NCBI GenBank assembly: GCA_024398055.1
Contig: CP073749.1
Coordinates: 1,674,594-1,738,593, forward strand
DNA length: 64,000 bases
From: a bacterium SCSIO 12741
Lineage (GTDB): Bacteria; Bacteroidota; Bacteroidia; Flavobacteriales_G; Salibacteraceae
Direction: 5' to 3'
The notes below the pieces were generated by a model. That model worked only from the letters and a program-made list of their open reading frames with translations, ran no database searches and had not been told where the DNA came from. Below are positions 33,332-42,845 of the stretch, piece after piece. The translations under genes were made by a program, and so were the position numbers. Within the stretch, counting starts at the first letter, position 1; every line of letters begins with the position of its first letter.

Positions 33332-35977
33332 TTAAAAGGTTCTTACTTCTTGTACAACTTGCTCTACTGTGGCATCCAGGTTCACATTCTCAATCTGAAG
33401 AAACTTGGACTGGCTGTTTTTTCCAGCCAAATCGTGAAACAGGGATTGGTAATCCTGAGTCAGGCGGGTGATCACGTTTTCGGTGAGCTCTTGTTTACGT
33501 TTTAGAATTTCCTGGGCCGAGGCAAAGAGCAATACATTTACTTCAGGCTTCCAGATGAATTTGTACAGGGCACGGATCAATCCTTTGGGCAATACCAGGT
33601 TGGATCGACGAGAGTCGCTAATGAAGTCAAAGTAGTAGCGATCATAGAGTACAATGGTTCCTGGTAAGATGTACTTGAAGTACACGTAGATCTGACCCAC
33701 CACGTAATCGGTGTAGTAATAAGCGAAACGAAGCAGGGAGCTCAGGGTTCCTTTGTTGGTGCCGGTTCGTGGCAAACGATTGATACTGCGCTGCTCCGCT
33801 CCTTGTTTCCCGTATCTCCAGGCACTCAAAATGGGCAACAAGGAAGGGCGGTGACGTAGCACCACTACCGGGCGACGAAGTTCTAAGCTGATGCGTTTTC
33901 CAGCAGCCTCAATCACACTCGATTTTCCAGCTCCATCAACGCCAGTAAAGGTGATGATCATGCCTTGGTTTTTCCATAGTCGGGTGAAAGTATCTACCAC
34001 ATAATTGAAGGTGTTTTTTAACCCTTCCCATCCCTTGTTTCGAGGATCCTGATTCAAAGTCTGCATCAAAGATTGACGGATAGAAGCGGATGCGTTAAAC
34101 AGGCTTTCCTTGTTCTCTAAACCGAGATTGTACTTGCGGTTAAGGTGATGGATAGTCAAATCTTGTTTCTTGGCACTGAAGGCCTTGAAAAAGGTGCGGT
34201 ACTTGGCTGGAATATCAGCTCTGTTCAATTGGTAGAACAGGAATACGAATTCAAAATCAAGTACCTCGTCTGGGAGGGCCAAGCCGTACATTTCCTGACG
34301 AGCAGTGAGCAACATTCGCTCGGGATTCATCATGGCCTTGGCTTTGTACTTAAAAGAGTGTAGTAAATCGAGGCTTAGGAATGAGTTATCCGAAAGGTGT
34401 AGCTCAGCTGTTGTCATAAACGACTTGTCTACAAACCGGGCACGAACCACCCCTGGATACTTTTTCAGGTAGCTTTTTATGGGCTCCAAGTTGGCCTTTG
34501 GAATTAAGATATCTAAGTCGGAACCAGGCTGAAGTTCTTCCAACTGATTTTCGTGAAACTTAAGCAGGGCATAGGTGCTGTTGGCCATACGTCCGAAAAA
34601 ATCCTGGAGAAACAGCATTTTCACATCTTCCTGAGGCAATGGAATAACATCGCGAAGGGCGTCTAACCAGGTCTCGGCCAACCACTGAACCTGAGTATGC
34701 AATTTCTCCTGAGCAGCATACAGGGTGAGGTAATAACTTACCTGGTAGTAGAGGTACAATTTGAAATAGAGATCCACGTCCAGGTTGTGGGTTTCAATCA
34801 AACGACGAATAGGCTCTGTTTTCAAGGCCTTGTTTAAGGTCTTTTTGATTTCTGAATAAGATTTACGCTGAACCAAAACACCACTCTGAAATACAAAATG
34901 AAAAAGGTCGAACAAGGCTGGCATTTTGGATTCGGATAGCTCCCAGTCGAAAGCGTGCAATCTGTTGGAAGCCTTGTACAAGTTCCAGGGTGTAAAATCA
35001 CCATGAGCCATGGAGGTGTGGATCAGCTTTCCTTCATCCAAAGATGCTTCCAGCTCGATCATGCATTGACGGATCAAATCACTGTGCTGGATTCGGTGAT
35101 CGGGATAGAGGCGGTCCATCCGGTTTTTGGCTTTTTGAAAGAAGGCAGTCTCTCCCAAGGTGGAAAGTGAACTGCTTTTCACATGAAGCTCCACCAGCGC
35201 AGCGCTGTGTACATTCCCTATTTCTGTGGGTTGTGAATCTGCGGAAGGACGAACGTTTTGAGTAATCAAACTGTGACCAGCACCATCAAAGGAGTGCCGT
35301 GGAAATACAAGCTTGGTCCAGCTGTGGTAGGACAGTCGGCGGATGGCCGACATTTCGTTTTCCAATATTTTCTGGGATCCACGGCCCAGTGGAATTTTTA
35401 CAAAATGTGTGGATTTGCCGCGCTGATTGAGCTCCACCACAACCTTGCGATTGGGTCCGGTAGTGCCCATAAAAAAGCTGTAGCTCTCAAAGTCTAATGG
35501 AGCCCAGCAGCCTTCCATCCATAGAGGCTTTTTGTAGTAAACCGTAAAGGATGGGAAGAAGGCCGAACGAAACCCTTTCAAAGCAAAAGCAAGGGACCAA
35601 ACAAAGGCCAACAATTTTGCCCGCATGCCCGAAGAGCAATAGAAGTTCAAGAAGGTGGCTCGCTTGGCGTTTTGAGGAACAACCCAGCGCATGCTTCCAT
35701 CCTGATTTTTGATGTAGTAAAACTTCTTGTGCTGATAACCCTTTTGAGGAGCTCCAGAGCGAGACGTAAAGTCCATGATGTAGTCTGATCGCATTTCAGA
35801 TCGATCATCCTCAGCCACACGAATCTGCATGGTAGGTGCATCCTCTTGAGAGGCATTACGAAGCGTTTCGTTGTGGCCTATTTTATCTTGAGAATTCTTA
35901 CTTATTATGCCTGCCTCGGGTGAAGCGAAGAGGTGAGTAAGAATGTTTAAATCGCTGGAGTTTAAAAAGGGTTTCAT
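33332..35977 (-). CDS. Three-domain fusion: APH-type kinase, nucleotidyltransferase, thymidylate-kinase-like
   Basis: This 881-residue protein fuses three nucleotide-using domains. After about 140 residues of unknown type comes an aminoglycoside-phosphotransferase-like kinase: the Lys strand THFVKIPLGRGSQK, the catalytic loop HGDFTPWN near 323 and the metal site FDWELS near 341. Around 484 lies GSDLDILIP, the GS-x-D-x-D pattern of a nucleotidyltransferase fold like NTP_transf_5. The C-terminus (from about 672) is a P-loop kinase with TFTGVDGAGKSSVIEAA and the DRYYFDFISDSRR lid region, as in thymidylate kinases. The start at 35983 is TTG; the ATG at 35977 is preferred. It is first in EPS operon B, so it may make or modify a precursor. 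The substrate is unknown. Confidence 0.8.
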   Translation of the reverse strand: MKPFLNSSDLNILTHLFASPEAGIISKNSQDKIGHNETLRNASQEDAPTMQIRVAEDDRSEMRSDYIMDFTSRSGAPQKGYQHKKFYYIKNQDGSMRWVVPQNAKRATFLNFYCSSGMRAKLLAFVWSLAFALKGFRSAFFPSFTVYYKKPLWMEGCWAPLDFESYSFFMGTTGPNRKVVVELNQRGKSTHFVKIPLGRGSQKILENEMSAIRRLSYHSWTKLVFPRHSFDGAGHSLITQNVRPSADSQPTEIGNVHSAALVELHVKSSSLSTLGETAFFQKAKNRMDRLYPDHRIQHSDLIRQCMIELEASLDEGKLIHTSMAHGDFTPWNLYKASNRLHAFDWELSESKMPALFDLFHFVFQSGVLVQRKSYSEIKKTLNKALKTEPIRRLIETHNLDVDLYFKLYLYYQVSYYLTLYAAQEKLHTQVQWLAETWLDALRDVIPLPQEDVKMLFLQDFFGRMANSTYALLKFHENQLEELQPGSDLDILIPKANLEPIKSYLKKYPGVVRARFVDKSFMTTAELHLSDNSFLSLDLLHSFKYKAKAMMNPERMLLTARQEMYGLALPDEVLDFEFVFLFYQLNRADIPAKYRTFFKAFSAKKQDLTIHHLNRKYNLGLENKESLFNASASIRQSLMQTLNQDPRNKGWEGLKNTFNYVVDTFTRLWKNQGMIITFTGVDGAGKSSVIEAAGKRISLELRRPVVVLRHRPSLLPILSAWRYGKQGAEQRSINRLPRTGTNKGTLSSLLRFAYYYTDYVVGQIYVYFKYILPGTIVLYDRYYFDFISDSRRSNLVLPKGLIRALYKFIWKPEVNVLLFASAQEILKRKQELTENVITRLTQDYQSLFHDLAGKNSQSKFLQIENVNLDATVEQVVQEVRTF

Positions 35978-36005
35978 AAGCAATGATTTCGTTCCATAAA
36001 CCTTA

Positions 36006-36021
36006 AACCAACCTTGTGCCA
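36006..36021 (-). promoter_or_regulatory. Candidate sigma-54 promoter of EPS operon B
   Basis: The minus strand reads TGGCACAAGGTTGGTT. The -24 half TGGCAC is exact and the -12 half is TTGG, one base off in spacing and identity. It lies 44 bp upstream of the ATG at 35977 and 73 bp from the palindrome centre at 36094. Confidence 0.5.
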
Positions 36022-36087
36022 GGGGCGGAAAAGATTGTAACTAATTGTTTTTTAGTTGGTTGTGTTTTTGGCAGGTAAAAGAGCTAT

Positions 36088-36117
36088 TCTCGATTAGAGA
36101 CATTTTCTACAGGAGAA
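36088..36117. promoter_or_regulatory. Paired TCTC-n5-GAGA palindromes, candidate activator site (operon B)
   Basis: TCTCGATTAGAGA (36088-36100) is the strong copy. TTCTACAGGAGAA (36105-36117) is a weaker symmetrical copy starting 17 bp further on. The pair lies between the wzy stop codon and the operon B promoter. Confidence 0.6.
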
Positions 36118-36129
36118 AACAGAATACGC

Positions 36130-37422
36130 TTAGCCTTTTACCCAGGATTGATAGAGGTCGGGCCTCTTTTTCCTTAAAATCACTTTCTGCTTGAGGGTGA
36201 GCAAGGGGTTACGTTTAACCACCAGCAGCCAGATTAGAAGTTGGTAGAAGAGAATACCAAAATTGGTTTCTCCAAAAATCCCGAATTCGGTGAATGAGTT
36301 AATCAGCAAGGGAATAATCAGTCCAATGAAAAACAAGCGATCGGCCTGAAGGGAGAGTTTTCGAACACCGGAGAAGGTGAATATCATTTGAACCAGTACG
36401 ATGGAAAACCCCACGAAGCCCAAATTCATCAGGACTTGAATAAAGGTGTTGTGGGTCATCTTACCCGCATAGGTGTGTACACTTTGAAAGGCATCGGTGT
36501 AAGCGATGCGCATGTAGCCAAAACCGAATAGAGGTTCTTTTGGGAGACCTTCGCTCAACAGGGCTTTCCAAAACGGTAAACGTCCTGTCATACTTAGTAC
36601 CTCGTCCAGGCCGCCGTGTTTGATGATGATGGTATTTACGACCAAAGGAACGGCCGCTATTCCTGCTGCCACCATACCCAACTTTAGCTTACGGTTTTTG
36701 GAAATGAAAATGAAGTAGCCCAGAATCAAGGCCAAACCGATCATCGACGATCGGGATCCGGTTTTGACCAGGGCAAAAAGCATAACCGCCATCATGAGGA
36801 TGTGCTTCACCTTGGGTGCGCCGAGGTACAATTCCATTCCGCTACAAGCCAATCCTATCACGGCCAGCATACCCAGCTCATTGGGGTTCATAAAATATCC
36901 TCCAAGTCGAGCTTCTTCCCCTCCATGGGTTAACCGGTAAAAGGTGTCGGGATTAACGAATAATCCAATGACGAAAATGGCCAGGATAAAGAACAGGGCG
37001 GGGGCCAATAGAGCCGAAAATCGAGTGGCTCTTTGCGGATAAAAATCGCGTAGTACCAAGTAGGTTTTGATGAACAAAAAGCCGAAAAGGAAACTTTCGG
37101 TGTTCATGGTTAATTGCAGCAAAGAGTAACCCGGCTTGGTGGACCACAAAAGGGAACACAAACCCAAAAACAGGTAGCCGAAATAAAAGAACAAAGCCGC
37201 CTGATTTTGCCAGTGAAAGGAAGTAACATTTCCTCGATTTTGAAGTTGTTTTAAAACCAAGATCAACCACCCGGTAGCCATTAATCGAACGATCACCTTA
37301 ACTACTCGGGTAATCACGATACTCTCGGATACCGTAAAGTAGCTTCCCACTTTCAAAAACAGGATAGCGATCAGAACCCAGGCGATGTTTCGGGCAAATT
37401 TATCTTGGCTTTGGGCCATCAT
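36130..37422 (-). CDS. wzy: O-antigen/EPS polymerase (Wzy type)
   Basis: This 430-residue polytopic membrane protein has about eleven helices and a Wzy_C/O-antigen-ligase pattern: LGGYFMNPNELGMLAVIG in the large loop, LVKTGSRSSMIGLALILGY and GYMRIAYTDAF followed by THNTFIQVLMNLGFVGF. Wzy polymerases join undecaprenyl-linked repeat units on the periplasmic face. It is the last gene of EPS operon A and overlaps the preceding glycosyltransferase gene by four bases. Confidence 0.88.
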   Translation of the reverse strand: MMAQSQDKFARNIAWVLIAILFLKVGSYFTVSESIVITRVVKVIVRLMATGWLILVLKQLQNRGNVTSFHWQNQAALFFYFGYLFLGLCSLLWSTKPGYSLLQLTMNTESFLFGFLFIKTYLVLRDFYPQRATRFSALLAPALFFILAIFVIGLFVNPDTFYRLTHGGEEARLGGYFMNPNELGMLAVIGLACSGMELYLGAPKVKHILMMAVMLFALVKTGSRSSMIGLALILGYFIFISKNRKLKLGMVAAGIAAVPLVVNTIIIKHGGLDEVLSMTGRLPFWKALLSEGLPKEPLFGFGYMRIAYTDAFQSVHTYAGKMTHNTFIQVLMNLGFVGFSIVLVQMIFTFSGVRKLSLQADRLFFIGLIIPLLINSFTEFGIFGETNFGILFYQLLIWLLVVKRNPLLTLKQKVILRKKRPDLYQSWVKG

Positions 37423-38537
37423 AGTGCGGCGCGGTATACTTGAAATAGTTGTTCACTGATGGAGCTCCAGTCAAATGCTTTTCTCACCATTTGGCGCGCA
37501 TTTTCTCCTAATTTTTCGAGAGAGCCATTGGCAAAGTGATCTTGCATTTGTTTCATGCTTTGAGCCAGGTTTTTGGAGTTGTTGTTATGCAATCCGGCAC
37601 CGGCCTTAAATTGATTGATATAATCGGCCATGTTGCTTTCCTGGCTTACCACGCAGGGCACGCCAAATCCGGCGGCTTCCAGCACGGCTCCGGGCAAACC
37701 TTCGTTCCGGGAGGGGTGAAAAAACACATCCGATTCCAGCAGCAATTGGTTTTTCGCATCACCGGTCTGCATGCCATGAAAAGTCACCCGATGATCTAGG
37801 CCCAGTGATTGAGCCAGTTCCTTGAGCTTGGGCAATTCAGCGCCGTCGCCAATGATCCAGAGTTCGGCTTGCAAACCTTGACGGGTGAACAGCTCAAAAG
37901 CTTGCAACAGAATATCGAGGCCCTTGGTTTCAATATCGATTCTTCCGCAAAAGGTAAATACAGGGTGCTTGCGGTTTTTCAGCTTGTAATCTTTTTGGTT
38001 TTGAGGCAGAATCTGTCCGTTGGGAATCAACACGCCGTTGGGGTGCAGTTCACGTTGCTGAAGGGTATTCCATTCGCTTTTCCCGATCACATGTAGAGAT
38101 TGAGCATGCTCAATCAAACGGCGTTCGAAAAGTTGGAAGTAGACTTTTTTGACCCACTTACTTTTCTCCATAGCCTTGTCGTTGTAGGCTCCGTGCGGAG
38201 TGAGTACGTATGGAATTTTCAAACGATCCAGCAGTTTGGAAGCCACGAAAAAGCGAGGAATAAATCCACCGTGAATATGAACCACACAAGGATCCTTCAT
38301 GGCGGTTAGTCGTTGCTTAAGTTCTGAAGGCAGTCCCCACGGAAAAGAAGGTGCCAAAAAGAGGCGGGTCACATAGTTTCTTTCCGGGTAGTTTAACTCC
38401 AGATTAGTGGCAATTCCCCAAACCTCTACTTCGTGACCCAATTGAGCCTGGGTAGTGGCCAGGTTGTTCACCACCTTGTTTACCCCATTCATGCGTAGGG
38501 GATTGGCTTTTCCAAGTATCAAGTGAATGATTTTCAT
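37419..38537 (-). CDS. GT4 family glycosyltransferase
   Basis: This is a 372-residue GT-B enzyme. It has MKIIHLILGKANPLRMNGVN with the acceptor-site Gly-rich loop, VLTPHGAYNDKAM, the donor domain FTFCGRIDIETKGLDILLQ, and SRNEGLPGAVLEAAGFGVPC with its two glutamates. It overlaps wzy and wzx by four bases each, so it belongs to EPS operon A. The sugar is unknown. Confidence 0.9.
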   Translation of the reverse strand: MKIIHLILGKANPLRMNGVNKVVNNLATTQAQLGHEVEVWGIATNLELNYPERNYVTRLFLAPSFPWGLPSELKQRLTAMKDPCVVHIHGGFIPRFFVASKLLDRLKIPYVLTPHGAYNDKAMEKSKWVKKVYFQLFERRLIEHAQSLHVIGKSEWNTLQQRELHPNGVLIPNGQILPQNQKDYKLKNRKHPVFTFCGRIDIETKGLDILLQAFELFTRQGLQAELWIIGDGAELPKLKELAQSLGLDHRVTFHGMQTGDAKNQLLLESDVFFHPSRNEGLPGAVLEAAGFGVPCVVSQESNMADYINQFKAGAGLHNNNSKNLAQSMKQMQDHFANGSLEKLGENARQMVRKAFDWSSISEQLFQVYRAAL

Positions 38538-39772
38538 GCTTGCTTAAATTTTAAGGTTAGGGAATAGAGAAAGTAGATTTGGATGATGACTTGGCTGGCG
38601 ATAAGCCCAATAACCACACCGGCAATACCAAAGAATTGAATTACCGGGTGAGCCAGGCAAATGCTGAAAATAGTGCTCAAGGTGTAGGCGATAAAAATGC
38701 TTCGATTGAGTTCGAGCGTACGAATGGCAAAACGAAGAATAGTACCGGTAAACACGAAGATGTACAACAGGGCAAAGCCATACAGCAAGTGGGCATAATC
38801 CACGTAATCATCTCCATAAAGAAGTCTTACCAAAAAGGGACCACAAACCGCCATAGAAATGCCCATGACGGTAGTGGCCATTACCCCCTGACCCGCAATT
38901 TTTTTCAAAAAAGATTTTAGTGCTCCAGATCCTAACTGCTGGAAAATTTGAGAAGCCCGAAGAGGAACAATGTGCTCCAGGGCCTGGAATACCACATGCA
39001 TAACGCCCACCAGATTTTGCAAAATTCGAATGGCGCCGACGGCCGCTGGTCCAAGTAGAACGGATGCGGCAATCAAAAAGAAGTTTCCGGAAGTCCATTG
39101 AAGCAATGCCGTACCGATCAACCATTTGGAAAAGGTCCAGTGGCGGGCTAAATCACTTTTAAAATCATGGAGACTGATAGAGCGAATGGGCAAAACCTGA
39201 TTCAAACCCAATAGAGGAATAAGGTAGGTAACCATCAGCACCAATAGAACAGAAGTTAAGCTTACGGAACCCATCCAGGTAAGTATCGCGAAGGCCCCTA
39301 ATTGAAGGGTATAAACCACCGAATCGAGTACCAGAACCTGCTTGGTTTTTCCCTGGCAATAGTGAAGGCGACGGATAAAGTCAAAGGTCAAAAAGGAGAA
39401 CAACACGCCCGAACCCAATAAGGCCTGGTCCAGATTCCAAACACTCACCCAAGGGGTAGCCAGGGTAAAAACGAGGATCAGAAGTCCAGAGGCGCCAATA
39501 CTGTACAAGGCTTGCATCCAACCTACCGAAGTGAGGTAGCCGGTTTTTTGTTCCAAGGACTTCTGTGGAAACAGAGTGTATAAAGGAGTACTGATTCCCG
39601 CTTGATTCAAGCTGCTGAAGAACAATACCACCAACCAAAAGATGGAGAATTGTCCGAAGCCATCCATTCCTAAAGCACGGGCCAGCAGCACGCCGGCAAT
39701 GAAGTTTCCTCCGCTCACCACGCCTTGATCCATAAAGGGCAACAACTTAGATTTCCACTTACTTAGGTTCAT
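38534..39772 (-). CDS. wzx: Polysaccharide flippase (Wzx type)
   Basis: This 412-residue protein has about twelve transmembrane helices of the MATE-like/MVF flippase superfamily. The N-terminal helix 1-2 region GGNFIAGVLLARALGMDGF is typical of Wzx and PST proteins, which turn lipid-linked repeat units over to the periplasmic face. Neighbouring genes on both sides overlap by four bases. Together with wzy and the Wzc/Wza-like proteins it makes a complete Wzx/Wzy-dependent export pathway. Confidence 0.85.
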   Translation of the reverse strand: MNLSKWKSKLLPFMDQGVVSGGNFIAGVLLARALGMDGFGQFSIFWLVVLFFSSLNQAGISTPLYTLFPQKSLEQKTGYLTSVGWMQALYSIGASGLLILVFTLATPWVSVWNLDQALLGSGVLFSFLTFDFIRRLHYCQGKTKQVLVLDSVVYTLQLGAFAILTWMGSVSLTSVLLVLMVTYLIPLLGLNQVLPIRSISLHDFKSDLARHWTFSKWLIGTALLQWTSGNFFLIAASVLLGPAAVGAIRILQNLVGVMHVVFQALEHIVPLRASQIFQQLGSGALKSFLKKIAGQGVMATTVMGISMAVCGPFLVRLLYGDDYVDYAHLLYGFALLYIFVFTGTILRFAIRTLELNRSIFIAYTLSTIFSICLAHPVIQFFGIAGVVIGLIASQVIIQIYFLYSLTLKFKQA

Positions 39773-42102
39773 GATCTTAGGTGTTTAATGAGTTTATCGC
39801 CACTCAGTTTTAAGCGGGAATTGCTGGGAAGGTAACCCCACAACACTTTGAGGCTATTGAAGGGCCACACTTCGGATAAGTGGAAGCCCTTTACTCCATT
39901 GAGTAGAATGGACAGGTTTGAAAACCCATACTCTTCGCTGATTTTATCTACGGCCATTAGGTCCTTTTCCTTGCTGCGTTTGGCGTGAATCACCCAGATG
40001 GATTGGTTGCTGTATTCCATCCACTTTAAGGCTCCTATGGAGGTTGCCAAATCCGGGGAGTCGATTAGAACCAAATCAAAGTCTTTTTTGAGCGAGTTGA
40101 TCAATTCTTCAAGCTGTGGCTGATTGTACAACCGAAGCGGGAAATTGCGATTGTTGCCGGCAGGCAAGAAACTCCAGTTTTCGGTTTCATTTTGTACCAG
40201 GCAGTTTTCCAAAGTGCCACTACCGTTCAATATTTCGGCCAATCCGGCATGAGATTCACATTGCATTTGAGCAGATAGATCCGGGTTGATCAGGTTTCCA
40301 TCCAACACGATAACTCGCCATCCCATTAATCCATAAGCTTTGGCCAATCCGCGAACTGAAGTTGTTTTACCCTCACCGTGATGAGACGATACCAATGACA
40401 CGGCACTTCCCCGAACCACTCGTTTAAGCAGCTGCAGATTGGTGGCCAGGCTTTGCCAGGCGGCTTCATCCTTACCATTGGATTTAGCACTCAGGTGTGG
40501 AATTTCGCCACAAAGAGGAGTGGCAGAAGTAGCTTCCAATTCCTCCCGGGAGTTTACTTTCCCCTGCAGCATTTCGTGAATTACGATTAAGGAGATAGAT
40601 CCCAACAAGGCGATGAATACCGAAATGATAACAACCATGTTCTTTTTGGGCGATACCGGAATTCGGGGTATCAATCCGTGCTGAATAATGCGGTGAAAGG
40701 AGATATTGGCCGCCTCTGCGATCGACGCCTCCGTTCTCTTCTCAGCTAAAAAGTTGTAGATCTTTTGGTTCAGTTTAAAGTCGCGTTCCAAAATAACCAG
40801 CTGCTTTTCCTTGGTAGGAACCGAAAGCAATGCTTCTTCAGCAGCTAATATGGCGTTTTCAATTTCCTTTCTTTTTATCCCGCTATTAATCCGGGTATTG
40901 CGAATGCTTTCCACAATGTAGTTCTCGATATGACGGATACGATCCTCCACCAACTTCACTTTTTCATCGGCAGGAGTGTAGACCACCAAAAGCTCCTTTT
41001 TTTCGCCTTCAAGCTGGATTAGTTCTTTTACCAGTTCGGTGGACAGCAAGTCGTTAAAGGCCTCGAAATTGGGAGCCAATTCGGTAAAATCTCTTTGAGA
41101 CTTGGTCACGTAGTGTTCCAGGGTGTCCAGGGCCGCTTCGTTCATTTCCAGGTTGGCCAATTGAATTTTGAGTTGGGCTATTTTCCGTAAGTCGGTTTCA
41201 TTTTCCTGGTAGGTGTTGATGATGTTGTTTTGTAGTCGGTATTTCTCCAGAGCACTTTCCGATTCCTTCAGCTCATTTTCAACCTTGGCCAATTGATTTT
41301 CAATAAAACGTACGGTACGACCGGCGGCTTGAGTTCGGTTTTCTACGTAATCGCGCACATACGATTCGGATAGGGCATTGACAAAAGCTGCCGCCTTTTC
41401 GGGTACTTCGGAGCGATAGGATACCCGAAGAATGGCAATGTCTTTATCGATGGCACTCACGTCCAGATTGTCACCAACCAGGTGCTCGCTGATAAATTCT
41501 TTGGAGTGGATTTTAAAGCGAAAATGATCCGCCCAATCTATTTGTTCTTTGTCGGTAAATAGTTCTTGATTTAGTTTTACTGTAAATTGAAAAAGAGGGT
41601 CTATTACAGGCGTGTTTAGTTTTCCTGTTACCCGGCGTTCAACTCCTCCCGGCGCAAAAACGAGGGTAAAGGTGGAGTCCTGATTCAAGTACAAATCGAA
41701 AAAGCGATCATAGGCTTCTGAAGCCATACCTGAGTACTCCACCAAAAAGGGTGTGTGGAGGTAAAGTTCAGAAGTGCGCACCTTTCCCACCCGGAAGTAA
41801 CTCACTTCAAAATCTAAGGTTTCCAAAGCTTTCTGAACCAACATCGGAGACTTCAATACTTCCACCTCAGCAGCAATCTTGTTGGAGTGAGAAAACAGGT
41901 CGAAATCTTCGTACAGGGACGCACTCGAAAAACCATGTCCAATATCGTCCAACTTGATTTTTGAGGTGCTTTCAAAAGTCGGATTGGTATACAGCACGTA
42001 GCGAAAGGCCAATACCAGAGCCAGCAACACGCTCAATAGGATGATGGGTGCACCCTTGAGCAGGGGCCAGAGCATTCGTTTTAGTTGTTGAGCGTTTTCC
42101 AT
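39769..42102 (-). CDS. wzc: Wzc-like chain-length regulator with atypical tyrosine-kinase domain
   Basis: This 777-residue protein has two membrane helices (about 18-35 and 490-510) enclosing a Wzz-type periplasmic coiled-coil region, and a cytoplasmic ATPase domain. Its Walker A is SSHHGEGKTT, Walker A' is VLDGNLINPD (the usual second Asp is Asn), and Walker B is LVLIDSPD. The C-terminus WGYLPSNSRLKLSGDKLI lacks the tyrosine cluster that BY-kinases autophosphorylate. It should still set chain length and contact the Wza-like exporter, but kinase signalling may be lost. It lies 2 bp from the Wza-like gene. Confidence 0.87.
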   Translation of the reverse strand: MENAQQLKRMLWPLLKGAPIILLSVLLALVLAFRYVLYTNPTFESTSKIKLDDIGHGFSSASLYEDFDLFSHSNKIAAEVEVLKSPMLVQKALETLDFEVSYFRVGKVRTSELYLHTPFLVEYSGMASEAYDRFFDLYLNQDSTFTLVFAPGGVERRVTGKLNTPVIDPLFQFTVKLNQELFTDKEQIDWADHFRFKIHSKEFISEHLVGDNLDVSAIDKDIAILRVSYRSEVPEKAAAFVNALSESYVRDYVENRTQAAGRTVRFIENQLAKVENELKESESALEKYRLQNNIINTYQENETDLRKIAQLKIQLANLEMNEAALDTLEHYVTKSQRDFTELAPNFEAFNDLLSTELVKELIQLEGEKKELLVVYTPADEKVKLVEDRIRHIENYIVESIRNTRINSGIKRKEIENAILAAEEALLSVPTKEKQLVILERDFKLNQKIYNFLAEKRTEASIAEAANISFHRIIQHGLIPRIPVSPKKNMVVIISVFIALLGSISLIVIHEMLQGKVNSREELEATSATPLCGEIPHLSAKSNGKDEAAWQSLATNLQLLKRVVRGSAVSLVSSHHGEGKTTSVRGLAKAYGLMGWRVIVLDGNLINPDLSAQMQCESHAGLAEILNGSGTLENCLVQNETENWSFLPAGNNRNFPLRLYNQPQLEELINSLKKDFDLVLIDSPDLATSIGALKWMEYSNQSIWVIHAKRSKEKDLMAVDKISEEYGFSNLSILLNGVKGFHLSEVWPFNSLKVLWGYLPSNSRLKLSGDKLIKHLRS

Positions 42103-42104
42103 GA

Positions 42105-42842
42105 TTAATTTCCAAATGAGGTGAATAGGATCACTACCGCAGTTATGATACTTGCTACAGAGATGAGGGTCGGGGCCTTTTTGTCCAGGGCCTTTCCGTT
42201 TTTAGCCGGGGCGATGATCATGTCTCCAGGCAACACCGAAATGTTGTTGATTTCATACTCCTCCATTTCGGTGAGATTCAAGACATACTGACGGTTGTTG
42301 CGAATGAGTTTCACTCGCTTTTTATCGGCGTAGTAATCAAAGCCGCTACCCTTACCAATGACTTCGTATAGGGTGTTCTTTTCCTTTTCAAGCAGGTAGT
42401 TTCCTGGCGAGTTAAATTCACCTAGAAGAGTAACTTCCTTGTTCAGCACTTTGACCACCACTATGGGGTTAACCACAAATTCGGCAAACCGGGCGCTTAG
42501 GGTATCAGCTGCTTGATTTAGGGTAAGACCCGCCAGGTGCACCTTGCCTACTTTTGGAACCTGGATATTTCCTTCCGGATCGATCAGTTCCCATTTTCCA
42601 TAGGCCTCAGCGGAGTTGTAGATGTCAAAAACAGATCCTACACTCAAGTCGTTGTGATTCCATAAGCTGATGGACACTTTGTCGTCTACCCGTAGCACGT
42701 AGCTTGCTGAGTCGGCAGCGAGACTATCTGCAGTTAGGGGATAGTGCTTTCCGGTTTCCAGCAAGTTTTGAACCTGGCAGCTGCTTAGGCTAAGCACCAG
42801 AAAAAACAAAAGCATCAGTTGAAAGGATGGGAGCGTTTTCAT
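42105..42842 (-). CDS. wza: Wza-like outer-membrane polysaccharide export lipoprotein
   Basis: This 245-residue protein starts with a lipoprotein signal (LLFFLVLSLSSCQVQ). It has the Poly_export domain (SYVLRVDDKVSISLWNHNDL and VQVPKVGKVHLAGLTLNQA patterns) and a SLBB domain (EVTLLGEFNSPGNYLL), with a C-terminal hydrophobic helix (LISVASIITAVVILFTSFG). It probably forms the periplasm-spanning exit channel with the Wzc-like partner. It is the second gene of EPS operon A. Confidence 0.9.
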   Translation of the reverse strand: MKTLPSFQLMLLFFLVLSLSSCQVQNLLETGKHYPLTADSLAADSASYVLRVDDKVSISLWNHNDLSVGSVFDIYNSAEAYGKWELIDPEGNIQVPKVGKVHLAGLTLNQAADTLSARFAEFVVNPIVVVKVLNKEVTLLGEFNSPGNYLLEKEKNTLYEVIGKGSGFDYYADKKRVKLIRNNRQYVLNLTEMEEYEINNISVLPGDMIIAPAKNGKALDKKAPTLISVASIITAVVILFTSFGN

Positions 42843-42845
42843 GAT

